NCBI RefSeq assembly: GCF_001886855.1 | Contig: NZ_CP013197.1 | Span: forward strand, 620,001-684,000 | Direction of reading: 5' to 3' | DNA: 64,000 nt | Source: Spiroplasma citri | GTDB lineage: Bacteria; Bacillota_I; Bacilli_A; Mycoplasmatales; Mycoplasmataceae | In this document: positions 9,843 to 21,508 of the stretch, in pieces | How positions within the stretch are numbered: the first letter of the stretch is position 1 | Layout: every line of letters begins with the position of its first letter | Made by a program: the position numbers and the translations under genes | The notes under the pieces: model-generated | Database searches by the model: none | The model's input: the letters and a program-made list of their open reading frames with translations, nothing else | What the model was told of the DNA's origin: nothing

Positions 9843-11381
9843 ATGATCGGCGTAATTTCAACAGCATATTTTACGATGAAAGATAAGCACAGTATTAAAA
9901 CAGTAAAAAAATATTGGTGAAAGAACTGTGTAATTCAACATGTTAAATACCATGGAAAAACTTTTATTATAGCAACAGTAGGATATGGTAAAGCAAATGC
10001 TGCAATGACTATTACTTACTTATTAGAAAAATATCCTGGTTTACAAACAATTTTAAATGTAGACTTAGCATTGTCAACAAACGATAAGCATGATACAGGA
10101 GATACAACTATCTCAACAAAATTTATTTATCGTGATGCTGACTTAACAGTTTTTAAAGATATTAAATATGGACAAATTGTTAATGAACCTGAATCATTCC
10201 AATTCGATGGTGAATTCGCTAAAGTTGTTAAAGACTTTAAATTGGGGTTAACAGAAGGAGTTACTGGAACAGCAGATATGTTGATTTATAACTCAAAACA
10301 ATTTAAGGAAATGGTTGATAAATATGGGCATACTATTGATGTAATTGATACTGAAGCAGGGGCAATTGCGCAAGTTGCTAAAAAATCAAGTATTAATTAT
10401 ATTGCTTTAAAAATTATTTATAATAATGCATTATCACCATGAGATAATGATCCAATCCATAAATTTAAAATGTATGAAACAGTTAATACATTAAAATACT
10501 TATTAAGAAGATTATTTAACTTATTAAGTTCAAATTATATTATTGATTTATCACAATGTTCACAAGATGATTTAGATTCAATTAATGAATTATTTGAAAT
10601 TAAACATGACCAATGAATTAAATTATTTAAACCAAATACACATAAAGTATTATCAGGATTTGGGCCTTCATTAATGTTAGTTGATAAACAAGAAAAAACT
10701 CCTGTTGCATTAGATATTATTCAAGTAATCCGTTCAAAAACAAAAGAAGCAGAAGGACCAAGTAAAGTAATTTTAGGAGAGGATGAATGAAAAAATGCTC
10801 CTAAAAAATGATTACGTAAATTATTATTTTTAGAACAAGTTCGTGTTAATGATGATGAATTATTATGAAATAAATCAGCAAAATATGATTTAAATAATGA
10901 AAAATTATATAAAATTGAAACAGTTGCAAATGAAATTGCTGCAGCCATTGCTGAAAAATGTCAAGATAAATCATCATATACATATAATGGTGCAACAGTA
11001 CCAGAAAAATACTTATTAGTAAATTGTGATGCAAGAATTTCATTTTACATTACCCATAACCAATCACATGAATTTGTTGAAGATAAAAACTTTGGAACAC
11101 AATTAGTAAGTAATGAATTTGTTAAATATTTAAATGAAGCATTGAAAGATGTTGACTCACCATATCAACAAATTGTTATTTACATGACAATCCCAGCATT
11201 AGATTATCGAAAAATTTCAGTGTTTATTCCTTCAAACAAAGGAGCAAACAGAGGTGTTAAATTTGTGGCTTTAAATCAAAAACTACAACGAGATTATACT
11301 GTTGTTGATATTACAAGAAATGATTATGATCCAATTAAAGTTGGTTCATTCAAAGTTACAATTCGTTTAAAAAGTGAATAA
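9843..11381 (+). CDS. fib: Cytoskeletal fibril protein Fib
   Basis: 512-aa structural protein of the internal ribbon that gives spiroplasmas their helical shape and takes part in kinking motility; unique to the genus. It begins MIGVISTAYFTMKDKHSI and ends VTIRLKSE, with TGA codons read as Trp. The N-terminal ~230 residues resemble the MTA/SAH nucleosidase fold (TVGYGKANAAM, VIDTEAGAIAQVAKK), as described for this protein in the literature. The C-terminal half has no known relatives outside the genus. RBS GAGGTGG, own promoter and own terminator make it monocistronic. Recognition is confident from length and sequence. Confidence 0.97.
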
Positions 11382-11402
11382 TTAATTATTAATTAATTTA
11401 TT

Positions 11403-11432
11403 AAAAAACAACCAAAAGGTTGTTTTTTATTT
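11403..11432 (+). terminator. Terminator of fib
   Basis: AAAAAACAACC, loop AAAA, GGTTGTTTTTT; classic hairpin with flanking A/T runs. Confidence 0.85.
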
Positions 11433-11495
11433 TTTAAATGATGTTATACTTATTAATAATAATTAAGGTTAAGAAAGGGCATGGAATAACAAAAA

Positions 11496-12782
11496 ATGGT
11501 TAACGAAGAAGAAAAAGATTTAACAGCAGAAGGAGATAGTAACAACACTGGAGTTAGCCCTGATAGTATTAAAAACAAAACATTAGATTTTTATCCGAAA
11601 GAGAAAACAACGGAAAGAAAAACCCGTAGTCGTGAACGGATTTCACGAAAAGAATTTAATTTACGTTTTAAAGCTTATTTTAAATCACGTTTATTCCGTG
11701 ATTATGCTTATATTATATTTGCTGCTTTTTTAGGAATGGCTAGTTATGATTATTTTATTGCAGCAACAACAAGTAATGGGATTACTCCAAGTGGAATTGG
11801 GGGGGTTGCCCGTGGAATTGCGGTTGGAATTTGGCCAAATCAAGATCAGTTACAAATGCAAACAAGTATGTACTGAGTTTTTTATTTTGTATTTAATATA
11901 CCATTATTTATTTTTGGTGTTATTAAAATTGGGATTCGTTTTTCCTTTCGAACAATTGTTTATATTGGTTTGCAAAATGGTTTCCACTTTGCATTTGCTT
12001 ATATTCCGGTTATTAATCCACAAGAATTATTTTTTATTGTTAATTATAATAGTTTAAATATTTTTAGTAACTATGGTGGAATGTACCAAATTTGATTATT
12101 TGTTTTTGCAGCTGTAGCAGGGATTTTAAATGGCATTGCCTATGGTTTAGTTTATAAAGGTGGAGCATCAACAGCCGGAACTGATTTTGTTTTTGCTTAT
12201 TATTCAGCCAAGAAGAAAATTTCAATTGCTAATTATAATCGAATTGTTAATTATATTATTATTGTAGTAATGTTAGCAATTCATACAACATTATTAAGTC
12301 GTAGTGAATTAACAAGTATTTATTTTGGAAAATACTGAGCAGCCAATATTGAGCAAATTCAACGTCTTGGTTTTAAAATTGATGATGGCGGTTTATATGA
12401 TAGTGATTTCACTAGTCATAAAATTAAATACTTCTTTGGTCCTGCATTATTTGCTTCATATTTATTTGTTGTAGTCCAAGCAATCACAATTGATATTATC
12501 TTCCCAAAATTTAAATATCGTAGTTTAATGGTTATTACTTCAAAAGCAGATGCTGTTGTTTCAGGACTACAATATGTTCATTATCCTAATGATATTATTC
12601 GTCTGCCAGCACGTGATCATTATGAAGGCAATGATATTAATAATGAAGTGATAATTGTTTCCACCTCAGTTTTAGAATATAAAAAAATTAAAGCTGCGAT
12701 TGTTGTTTCAGATCCAGAAGCTAAAATTTTATCTCATAAACTGGATAAACTTATTGCTAATTATAAAATTGATAAGTATTAA
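11496..12782 (+). CDS. YitT family membrane protein with DUF2179 domain
   Basis: 428 aa. A basic, charged N-terminal ~70 residues precede about six membrane segments containing the YitT signature GGVARGI near residue 105 and GGASTAGTDFVF near residue 225. A soluble C-terminal DUF2179-like domain (VITSKADAVVSGL ... VIIVSTSVLEYKKIKAAIVVSDPEA) follows. RBS AAAGGGC. Its stop codon overlaps the stop of the convergent gene on the minus strand. Transport function unproven in the family. Confidence 0.85.
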
Positions 12783-13759
12783 TCTTTTTTTACAATTAAA
12801 TTGAATCAAACAAAGCCTTTTTGTAATATTTCATAGTCATGGTTTAACATTAGTAAAATATTCTTTACCATAATTTTTTTGTTTAAACTAATTTTGATAT
12901 TTAATAAACTATTATAATTATCTTTACTATTATTTATTGAACTAGTTGCTAACTGGAGTGAGCATGTTTGCTTGGTTACTTTAATATTTGGAATCATTTT
13001 TGTTGTTTTCATATTTTCTAAAATACGATTTTTAAGAGGTAATGTTAAATGCGCATTGGTTTGGTCATACCAAAAAAAGTTATCAAAAGTTAAGTTATTT
13101 TTTTGATGTTTATTTTTTCGTGTAATTTCAAAATTTCGGTCATTAAGAGAAGGAGAAGTTATTGTTAAAAATAAATAACGGTAATATTGCAGGTTATAAG
13201 GTTTTGAAATTAAATTTGGTTGGAGATTATCAACAACAGTAGTTGTTGCTTGATTAATAGAACCAAAATTAAAATTATAACCGTGATATTGGCCAATGAT
13301 AATATTATCATTTACTTTAAAATCAGATAGGTGAGGTAAATTAACTGGTTTAATTGTTCATTGAGAACTAATATCGGTAATTGTTAATGTTTTGAAAATT
13401 GTTTTAAAGATATCATTATAGGTATTAATTAATAAGGTTTTATTTAAATTAATTTTAAGTTGATTAATTAATCTTTTTTGACGTTTTCTAATAAAAATTA
13501 AGAAGATAAAATTTACTAAAGTTATTAATAAAAAAACAATACCAAGGGGTAAGAAGACAGCTTTTTGTATAGTAAAATGCAGATTATATGCTGCAACAAA
13601 ATTAAAGATTGTTAATAAAAAATTAAAAATTAAACTTAGCAAGCATAATAAATTAATTCCTTGTCAAGCCACAATTTTATCGCTTTTTTTAGTAATAATT
13701 TTTTGATAAATTTGAGTAATTGTTAACTTAATTTTTTCAATGCTTTTTTCGTTAATCAT
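12779..13759 (-). CDS. Membrane protein, DUF3137-like
   Basis: 326 aa, intact on the minus strand with TGA as Trp. After a polar N-terminus (MINEKSIEKIKLTITQIYQK) come two hydrophobic hairpin helices at about residues 35-60 and 65-90 (AVFLPLGIVFLLITLVNFIF), a basic stretch (IRKRQKRL) and a soluble domain of mixed strands. The layout matches the frameshifted gene at 56825. Assignment to the DUF3137 type is tentative; function unknown. It converges on the YitT gene with stop codons overlapping. Confidence 0.6.
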
Positions 13760-13845
13760 TTTGATCCTTTCATAAATAATAAGTTATTTTTCTTATCTTA
13801 TATATGATATTATAAAATTGATTAGAAAGAAAGGGAGACCTTAGA

Positions 13846-14772
13846 ATGAAAGATTATAATTTAATTATTGGGAGTCACGTTAGTATGAACAAGCAGCAAA
13901 ATTATTTGCTGGGTGCCTTAAATGAAAGTCTAAATAATAATGCTAATGCAATGATGATATATACAGGACCACCCCAAAATACTATTCGTGTTAGTACTGA
14001 ACAATTTTTTATTCCAGAATTTTATCAACAATTAAAAAAACATCATTTTGATATTAATAATATTATTATTCATGCTCCTTATATTATTAATTTAGCGAAC
14101 ACAACTAATCCTAGTACTTTTGAAATAGCTGTTGAGTTTTTAAAAAATGAAATTACTCGTGCTGATGAAATTGGAATTAAAACAATTGTTTTACATCCTG
14201 GAAGTGGTGTTGGCGCGCCAGAACAAGTTGGATTAGATCAAATTATTGAAGGATTAAATTTAGTTTTAACACCTAATCAAAAAGCAAAAATTGCTTTAGA
14301 AACAATGGCTGGTAAGGGGAGCGAATTAGGAACAAGTTTTGCCCAACTAAAATATATTATTGATAATGTTAAATTAAATGATAAATTAGGGGTTTGTTGA
14401 GATACTTGTCATATGCATGATGCTGGTTATCGCTTGACAGAAGCGTTAGATGATATTATTATAGAGTTTGAGCAATTAATTGGTTTAAACCGGTTATTAT
14501 GTTTACATATTAATGACAGTAAAAATCCTTTAAATGCCCATAAGGATCGCCACGAAAATATTGGCTATGGTTACTTGGGGTTTGAAACCCTTTTAAAAAT
14601 AATTTATCATCCTAAATTAGATGGGATGATTAAGATTTTAGAAACACCATATGTTGGAGAAAAGAAGCATGCGGTTGCTCCTTATAAGGATGAAATTGCA
14701 ATGATTAAGGCAAAAAATTTTACTGATCCATTTCAACAAAAGGGTAAAATAAAAATAGATTTAGGAGAATAA
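13846..14772 (+). CDS. nfo: Endonuclease IV (AP endonuclease)
   Basis: 308-aa zinc-dependent enzyme that cleaves DNA at abasic sites in base excision repair. Metal ligands are visible in order: [19 protein letters not shown], the ALETMAGKG segment (Glu), [13 protein letters not shown], and [21 protein letters not shown]. The usual length is ~280-310. RBS AAAGGGAG. The phosphatase gene starts 2 bases after its stop, so they are co-transcribed. Confidence 0.95.
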
Positions 14773-14774
14773 AA

Positions 14775-15248
14775 ATGTCCGCAAAGAAAATTATCGATAA
14801 TTTGTATCTTGGTGACCGTCATAGTGTTCCACAAGATGCTGCATTAGTAATTAGTTGTGCTGAAGAAATTTATCGTGAACAAATTCAAAAATATAATATT
14901 AAAAATGATAATCAAGAATATCTTTGAATTGATGACAAACATGTTTATTTTAATTTTAAGGATTATCCAACATTACAAGAATTAGATACTAATGTTGTGA
15001 TTCAAGCATTAAAGATTATTGATAATAATATTAAAAATAAAAAAATTTATGTCCATTGTATTTGAGGAATTAACCGCAGTGCATCAATTGTTTTTATGTA
15101 TTTAGTAGCAAAAGGGTACATTAATGATGATGACTTTGATAGTGCTTTAGAACAATTTGAACGAATTTATCCTTATATAAATCCAAATCCAGGTTGATTT
15201 GATTTTTTACTAAATGAATTTCCATATAATCAATTAATTTCAAATTAA
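14775..15248 (+). CDS. Dual-specificity protein phosphatase
   Basis: 157 aa with the Cys-dependent phosphatase loop HCIWGINRSAS (catalytic Cys95, Arg101), preceded by IDNLYLGDRHSV, which is typical of DUSP-type enzymes. The general-acid Asp probably lies in FKDYPTLQELD. It uses TGA-Trp inside the catalytic loop. RBS AGGAG overlaps the end of nfo. Likely dephosphorylates Ser/Thr/Tyr proteins or another phosphate ester; substrate unknown. Confidence 0.85.
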
Positions 15249-15251
15249 AAA

Positions 15252-15276
15252 AAATAGGTAATTACCTAGGTTTTTA
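15252..15276. terminator. Bidirectional terminator
   Basis: The palindrome TAGGTAATTACCTA is flanked by an A run on the left and GGTTTTT on the right. It serves the phosphatase gene and, on the other strand, lies at the end of ispG. Confidence 0.7.
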
Positions 15277-16557
15277 ACGTTTATTTTTACAATACTCACA
15301 TTTTTTATTAACACAATCTGTACAAGAAATACAAATTAAGCAAGAACGACAACCAACCTTTGGCTTACTACAAGTACGACATGAAAAACAATCATGGTTT
15401 TTTGCGGGACAACACATATTCATATCATTCACCTCTATTTTCTTTCCACTTTTTATTTTATCATAAAAGGTTTTATTATTGCTGAATGTTTTTTGTTGTC
15501 ATTCTTGATAATACTCATCAATTAATAGTTTTAATTCTGGAACAAGTTCTTCTTGTTTACATGATTTATAAATTTTACCTTTTTTAAAAATAATTCCACC
15601 ATTTTTACCACCAGCAATTCCTAAATCAGCTTGTTTAGCTTCTCCAGGACCATTAACAACACAACCTAAAATAGCAATTTTTAATGGAATTTTTAAAGCT
15701 TTTGTATATTCTTCTAGTTCTTTTACAACAGGGAAAAGGTCATATTCTAAACGACCACATGTTGGACAAGCAATCACATCAACAATGTTATCATAAAGCC
15801 CTAGTGAATTTAACATTCGTTTAGCAACTTCAACTTCGGCTATTGGATCAGTTGATAAACTAATCCGAATCGTATCACCAATGCCATTAAAAAGGAGCGG
15901 TGATAAACCACTACATGATTTAATTGTTCCTGTATGATGGCTGCCAGCTTCAGTAATTCCTAAATGAAGGGGATAATTTCATTCTTGGCTAGCTAAGGTA
16001 TAAGCTTCAATTGCCATTAATGGTTCAGTTGCTTTTAAAGATAAAATAATATCATAAAAACCAAGGTGCTCTAAAATTTCAATATGACGGCGAGCACTTT
16101 CAATCATTGCTTTAGGAGTTCAACCATATTTATTAACAAGATCTAATGGTAAACTACCAGAATTAACCCCAATTCGAATTGGAATCTTTTTTTCAAGACA
16201 TTTTTCAACAACTTTTTTTGTATTTTCTATACTTCCAATGTTACCTGGATTAATTCTAATTTTACTAATACCAGAATCAGCAGCGATTAAAGCAAATTCA
16301 TAATTAAAATGGATGTCCGCAACTAATGGGCAAGGAGAACGTTCAACAATTGTTTTTAAGACAGCAGCATCATCTTTTCCTAATACAGCAATTCGAATAA
16401 TTTCACAACCTTCTTGATATAGTTGATTGATTTGTGTTAAAGTAGATTCAACATCGTGTGTTTTCGTATTAGTCATTGATTGAATAACAACTTTATTTTG
16501 GCCGCCAATTTGAACATTACCAACCATTACTTTTCGAGTATTATTTCGTTTATTCAT
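15274..16557 (-). CDS. ispG: IspG with a cysteine-rich C-terminal tail
   Basis: 4-hydroxy-3-methylbut-2-enyl diphosphate synthase, a [4Fe-4S] enzyme of the MEP isoprenoid pathway. The core (residues 1-353) is complete: IQSMTNT near the start, RINPGNIG, and cluster ligands Cys264, Cys267, Cys299 and Glu306 (ACPTCG, LGCVVNGPGEA). After YYQEW the frame shows no stop. It continues through a 25-residue linker into a 49-residue segment with 12 Cys, mostly spaced CxxC (Cys382, 383, 390, 393, 396, 403, 406, 409, 412, 415, 420, 423), stop at 15274. That segment has its own ATG at 15423 with GAGGTG upstream, so it could instead, or also, be made separately. The tail could bind metal; this is inference. 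Confidence 0.9.
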
Positions 16558-16849
16558 TTTTTTGCACGTCCTTATCTTTTTAATATTTTTGTTATGTTAC
16601 AGTAAATAATGGTGGGGGAAATTCTAAACACCAGGAGGGTAGTTAAAATTTCACTATAAATAATCAATACTTTATTTATTACAAAATTGTTACATGGAGT
16701 CCTTAAAATAATTTCAAGATAATCATACGACTAAATACAAAGAAATACAAGACTAAAATTGCTTTTTCATAATTTGTATTGTTTTGTTCTAATTTCATTT
16801 CAATTTTGTTTTAAATTGTAAATTGTGTGAATATAAATCCTTAAATTAA

Positions 16850-17040
16850 TGGTTTTAGGGAATCAATCGCTTAAATAACGATTAATTTCTTCAATAGGTT
16901 TTTGCGGATGCTTACCTTTATTACAAAAATAAACCTTTAGGATCAATATATGCTTTATTTTGTTTTCATTCTAAAATTTTTTTTACCTTGCTCAGTAGTT
17001 ATTTCTTTATTATAAAGGAAATTGCAAAAAATTTGTTTAA
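16850..17040 (-). pseudogene. Short unidentified gene relic
   Basis: Minus-strand coding-like stretches in three frames, in order NKEITTEQGKK, KILEWKQNKAYIDPKGLF and FCNKGKHPQKPIEEINRYL, look like one protein broken by frameshifts. I do not recognise it. The rest of 16558-17120 has no supported gene. Confidence 0.3.
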
Positions 17041-17120
17041 CTTAATAATAATTTATCTTTTTATGCTATAACATTGTGGAATTAACTATTTACTAATAAA
17101 AAGATGAAAGGAAAAAAAGA

Positions 17121-19299
17121 ATGAGAAGAATTTTAAACTTATTAATTAGTACAACTATAATTTTTGGAACTATTCCAAATTTATTGGCAAATAGTTCTTA
17201 TAATGATGACATAAATAACAAAATAAGAAATAAAGCAAATAAACAAATATTTGAAGATAAGGCAAGAAATTTATATGAGGATGGATTAATAACATTTCAA
17301 TTAGATGGCAATCAAAAATTAGATTATACAAAACCACTTAATGAATCAATAGAACTCGGTGAAATTAAAGAAAATAAACGAGAAGCAATTTTGCAAGCAA
17401 TAAAACAAAAATATCCAAGAACAGAAATATCTGAAATGTTTCAAACAATACTTTTTGAGCACATCTTAAGGGTAAAAAAACTTCTATAGTTTATCCACAA
17501 AATTTATTAAATAAAAAAGTAATTTTTAAAATAAAAGATCATAACATTAAGAAAAGAACTGCTCCTAAGTCATTGTTAGAATTAGCATCAACAGTTAATA
17601 TTGGTAATATTGAATGTTTTGATATTGATGAAGAACATATTCGGAATCGTTTAGTGACATTAAATCACTCAATTTTTTCTCGCTCAGATTTTCTTAATGC
17701 CTTTGTTTTTTATAACATTGGTCAAACTAGTGCGCGAGGACATTTACGAGATAATATCAGAGTTGGAGAAAGGATAACCGATGTTATCCCTGATAATCTT
17801 GATTTTATAATTAATTATAATCCCGTTGTTACTTTATCTAGGGTTATTCCAAATCAAAATTTAGGAACTCTTGAAAATAATTTTTCACATACAATTTTAA
17901 GCCAATTACAAGAAGATAATCCTTTAATAAAACAATTGCAATTACATTTAAGGATATCAGATATAAATCAAATCACTGCAAGAATTTATATTGTTAATTC
18001 TACAGCCCTATATAATGGAAGGGAGTTTAATATTGACAATGCTGAATCACCCATTGAAGTAAATTTCAGGACAGATCAGATAATTTTACTTTATCTTCTT
18101 TAACAACAAATACTAATTTAGGAAAATTACCTAATAATAATGCTGAAACAATTAAACTGGCTTTTCTTCGTCATAATTTGCATATCAAAGAAAGTGATAT
18201 TAATTTTATTGACCAAATTACTGATATTAGTGCTGTTATTGTTGGAAACTTAGATAAAGTTTATCATGCTCCGACGATACATTTTTCTGATGATACATGG
18301 CTTCCGATTGCATCAGATGATGCTAGGATTTTAACTGGTGGAACTATTCTTTATAATTTATTTTCTGATAGAATTATTGTTTCTTTTACATTAAAAAAGA
18401 CATCCCTTCTTAATAAATTTAAAAAATGATTAACAAGAAACGAAAAACCAACTGCTAATGGCAAATGAACAAGTTTAATAAATAATTTACCTAACGATTA
18501 TAGTAATAATGATTTAGATAATATTTTGGGATATACTGCACTATCAAAAGAGAAAAAACAAGAAATATGAAATAAAATAAATCAACAGTTTGGTTTAACG
18601 ACAGTTCACATTGGGAATATTGAAATAAATGATAAGGAGCACATTCTTAATAGCGCATATCTTTTAAACCATTCAATTTTTTCTGATCCAAATTTTAAAC
18701 AAAATTTTATTTTTGATAAAATTACAAAAGATACTGCAACAGGTCATTTATTAAATAATATTTTTGCAAAAGAAGAATTCTTAAATGATTTTATTACTAA
18801 TAAGACTACTTTTACATTTAAATTCAATACAAATCAAAGAATAATAAATAATATAAATTTAAATTGAAAAGTAATTGGACCAATAACTGATGATACAAAA
18901 GTATAAAGAAACACAATAAATTTAATTAAATGATCAGATTATGCTAATACCTGACAGGAATTTAGAAAAAAATATAAACATATTAAAATTAATAATATTA
19001 ATTCTTCTGCAGGTGGCCAAGAAACAACAATATCTAATACTAGAACAAATATTAAATTTAATACCGAAAACATTAACCAATATTTAAATTCTGATAAAAA
19101 TAATTTATCTCTATTAGAATATTCCTATTGTATTTTTATGCCTCTTTTTTATGTAGAACAAAAAGCAATGTTATATATTAAAAATTTATGATTTGAAGGA
19201 GAATATTTAAAGATACAAATAGTATCATATACTTTTTCTTTCTTAGTTTTGTATCATGTTTGAACAAATTTGAAAATTGATAAAGTTGAAGTGTATTAA
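17121..19299 (+). pseudogene. Large secreted protein with internal repeats, decayed
   Basis: RBS AAAGGAAAAAAAG and MRRILNLLISTTIIFGTIPNLLANS give a signal peptide. The frame shifts near 17470 and 18070 and has an in-frame TAA at 18904, after which it runs open to TAA at 19297. Restored length would be about 725 aa. Two related segments are visible: TVNIGNIECFDIDEEHI...LNHSIFS near 17590 and TVHIGNIEINDKEHI...LNHSIFS near 18600, each followed by a GHL motif (ARGHLRDNI, ATGHLLNNI). I do not recognise the family. Its location ahead of a lipoprotein and its signal peptide suggest a surface protein. Confidence 0.6.
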
Positions 19300-19591
19300 A
19301 AATAGTATTTAATATGACTATTAAATGTCGCAATTAAAGTAAAGACGATAATTTAATAGTATTAATAACATTATTTTTTCATTAATTTGTTGCCCTTTAT
19401 ATTACAATTTGCAAATTTAACAAAAATTAAAAATTTATTTAAATATTATTGAATTTTTTTTTTTTGAACTATATAATAATAAATGTCTAGGCAAGTATAA
19501 GAATTGTACTTTTATTAAATTAATAATAAACAGCACAAGTTTAGCCCTATCAATATGACCATACTTTGTATTATATTATCTTATACTTCAT

Positions 19592-19634
19592 GGATACCCT
19601 AAAAAACAATCTCACCCGGGTTGTTTTTTTTTAT
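19592..19634 (+). terminator. Possible terminator
   Basis: AAAACAA ... TTGTTTTTTTTT with an interior CCCGGG. The stem is imperfect but the T run is long. It lies before the riboswitch; 19300-19590 holds nothing else I can support. Confidence 0.4.
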
Positions 19635-19691
19635 TTTAATTGCTTTTTGGTAAAAAAGAAGTTATGATATAAGTATAAAAATAAATTATAT

Positions 19692-19757
19692 ATCTGTATA
19701 TACTAGTAATATGGTCTAGTGTTTCTACGTCTTACCATTGGAAGAAGACGCTATAGG
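19692..19757 (+). promoter_or_regulatory. Purine-family riboswitch
   Basis: P2 stem ACTAG (19702-19706) pairs with CTAGT (19716-19720) around loop TAATATGGT, matching the conserved L2 AATATGG. J2/3 reads GTTTCTA, the purine-riboswitch core. P3 is CGTCTT/AAGACG and J3/1 is CTAT. It sits upstream of a nucleoside-binding lipoprotein, the expected kind of target. The J3/1 segment lacks the A usual before CTAT and the Watson-Crick specificity base appears to be C, which suggests a guanine-type ligand. P1 pairing is weak by eye. Confidence 0.75.
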
Positions 19758-19796
19758 TTAATGCTTTTGCTTTTTAAACATTAACCATTCATTTTA
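19756..19796 (+). promoter_or_regulatory. Expression-platform hairpin
   Basis: A perfect 8-bp stem GGTTAATG/CATTAACC starts at the 3' edge of the riboswitch, whose last bases it shares. A related sequence GGTTAATC follows at 19809. It could be the alternative structure controlled by the aptamer. Confidence 0.45.
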
Positions 19797-19857
19797 ATAA
19801 AAGAATCAGGTTAATCTTTTTGTTTTTACAAACATTAAGTAAAAAGGAGCAAAAAAT

Positions 19858-21258
19858 ATGAAAAGAATTTTACAAAGTTTAATGATGGTAAGTATCATTG
19901 GCACTTCAGTGAGCAGTGTTTTTGCTTGCATAAAAAAATATAATTTTGATAATAGTATTTGGGTTATTACTGACGGGGGAACTATAAATGATCTTGCTTT
20001 TAATCAAGCAGCATGAGAAGGAGCAAGTAAATATGTTTTTGCACAAAAAAAACAGACAACTCCGCCACAAGATTGAAAAAATTCAAACTGACGAGCAAGT
20101 TACTTTGAATCAGTTAGTCAAACTCCTGGTGATTATAAAAATGCTTATATTACATCTTCAATTGCCGGAGCAAAAACGTTAGTTTTGCCTGGTTTCAACC
20201 ACGGCAATACTCTTGGTTGAGCAGCGGGACTAGTTGATAATATTATTTATATTGATGGAAGTAGTCAAAATGTCCATCTTAATATGGGCCAGAAGGCACC
20301 ATTAGCAAAAAATATTATTGGAATTACTTATCAAGCTGAAGCTTCAGGTTTTTATGCGAGTTTAGCAACAAGTATTTATTTAAATGCGCACCAAAACGAA
20401 TATAATGTGCAATTAAAAGTAGGAAGTTATGGCGGGATGGATAATCCAGTTGCTGTTTCAAATTATATGTGAGGTTTTTTAGTTGGAATTGATTTGTTTA
20501 ATACCATTATTAATTCTTCAATAAATAGTAAATGAAATAATTTAAAACACAATATATTAAAACAAGTACAAAATATTAATCCAAAAATAACAACTTTGCA
20601 ATCAATTGTTAAAGTTCAAAATGTTTTAAAGCAAAATGAATCATGATTTTCCCAATCATTTCAAGCTGGAGATGGCAAAATTATTAGTGATGAATTATTA
20701 GCACGTGGGGCTCGAATTATTTTTCCAGTTGCTGGCGCACAAGTTCAAGATACAATTAATCAAATTAAAGTTAACAAAGCGAATGCTAAAATAGTCGGTG
20801 TTGATACCGAACAATCGAAAATTTATGGCGAAGATTATGTTGTAACTAGTGCTTTAAAACAAATTGCTACTTCAACTTTTGATGCGTTAAAAAATATTTA
20901 TTCATCAGAATGTGGTTATGATGCACAAAATAATATATGAGATAATACGAAACAGACAAATAATTGTTGAATTAATACTGACCAAACTTCCCTTGACCAT
21001 CCATCATGAACGGGAATTGAAACAACAAAATGAGTTACACAAGATTTAGTTGATTTTTTACATAATACGACTGATAATCATAGTAAGGATACTTTGTTTG
21101 ATAAGATGGTAAAAATATTACAGTACGCTTATAAAAGTGGAATTAATAATTATCCCCCAATTTCTGCACAAAATTTTACAAATACTTTACAAAATACATA
21201 TGAAACACAAACAAAATTAAAAGCATATTTATTAGCAGCAATTGAAAAGGTGTTATAA
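19858..21258 (+). CDS. BMP family nucleoside-binding lipoprotein
   Basis: 466-aa surface lipoprotein, substrate-binding component of a purine nucleoside ABC importer (BMP/PnrA/Med family). The signal peptide ends SSVFACIKK with lipobox Cys near residue 24. Family features: VITDGGTINDLAFNQAAWEG, LVLPGFNHG, IIGITYQAEASGFYASLA, VKVGSYGGMDNP-type segment, IIFPVAGAQVQDTI, and GVDTEQSKIYGEDYVVTSAL. RBS AAAAGGAG. The frame is intact. The upstream purine-type riboswitch supports nucleoside/base specificity. Permease and ATPase genes are not adjacent; the following region is a mobile palindrome. Confidence 0.85.
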
Positions 21259-21508
21259 TTTTCTTAAGGTTTATTTATCAACTAATAAATTATTGGTAGT
21301 ATATATTATTTTGAGGTTTTTAATAAAATTAAGTAATTAGAAACAAATTATGTCTCGCTTATGAATAAATGATAACAAAATTTATAAAAAATTCAACTTT
21401 TTTAAAAATTATATTTTTAATTAAATAAAATAATTTTATAAAATTATGAATTTTGACACACTAAAAAGTACTTTTTAAAGTTATTACCAATTTTAAAAAG
21501 TTTTTTAT

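Noticed and set aside
10721-11043. Two minus-strand ORFs opposite fib
   Set aside because: Antisense shadows of the fibril gene; hydrophobic composition arises from AT-rich reverse codons.
11746-12057. Plus-strand ORF inside the YitT gene
   Set aside because: Out-of-frame shadow; the YitT frame is intact through TGA-Trp codons and explains this stretch.
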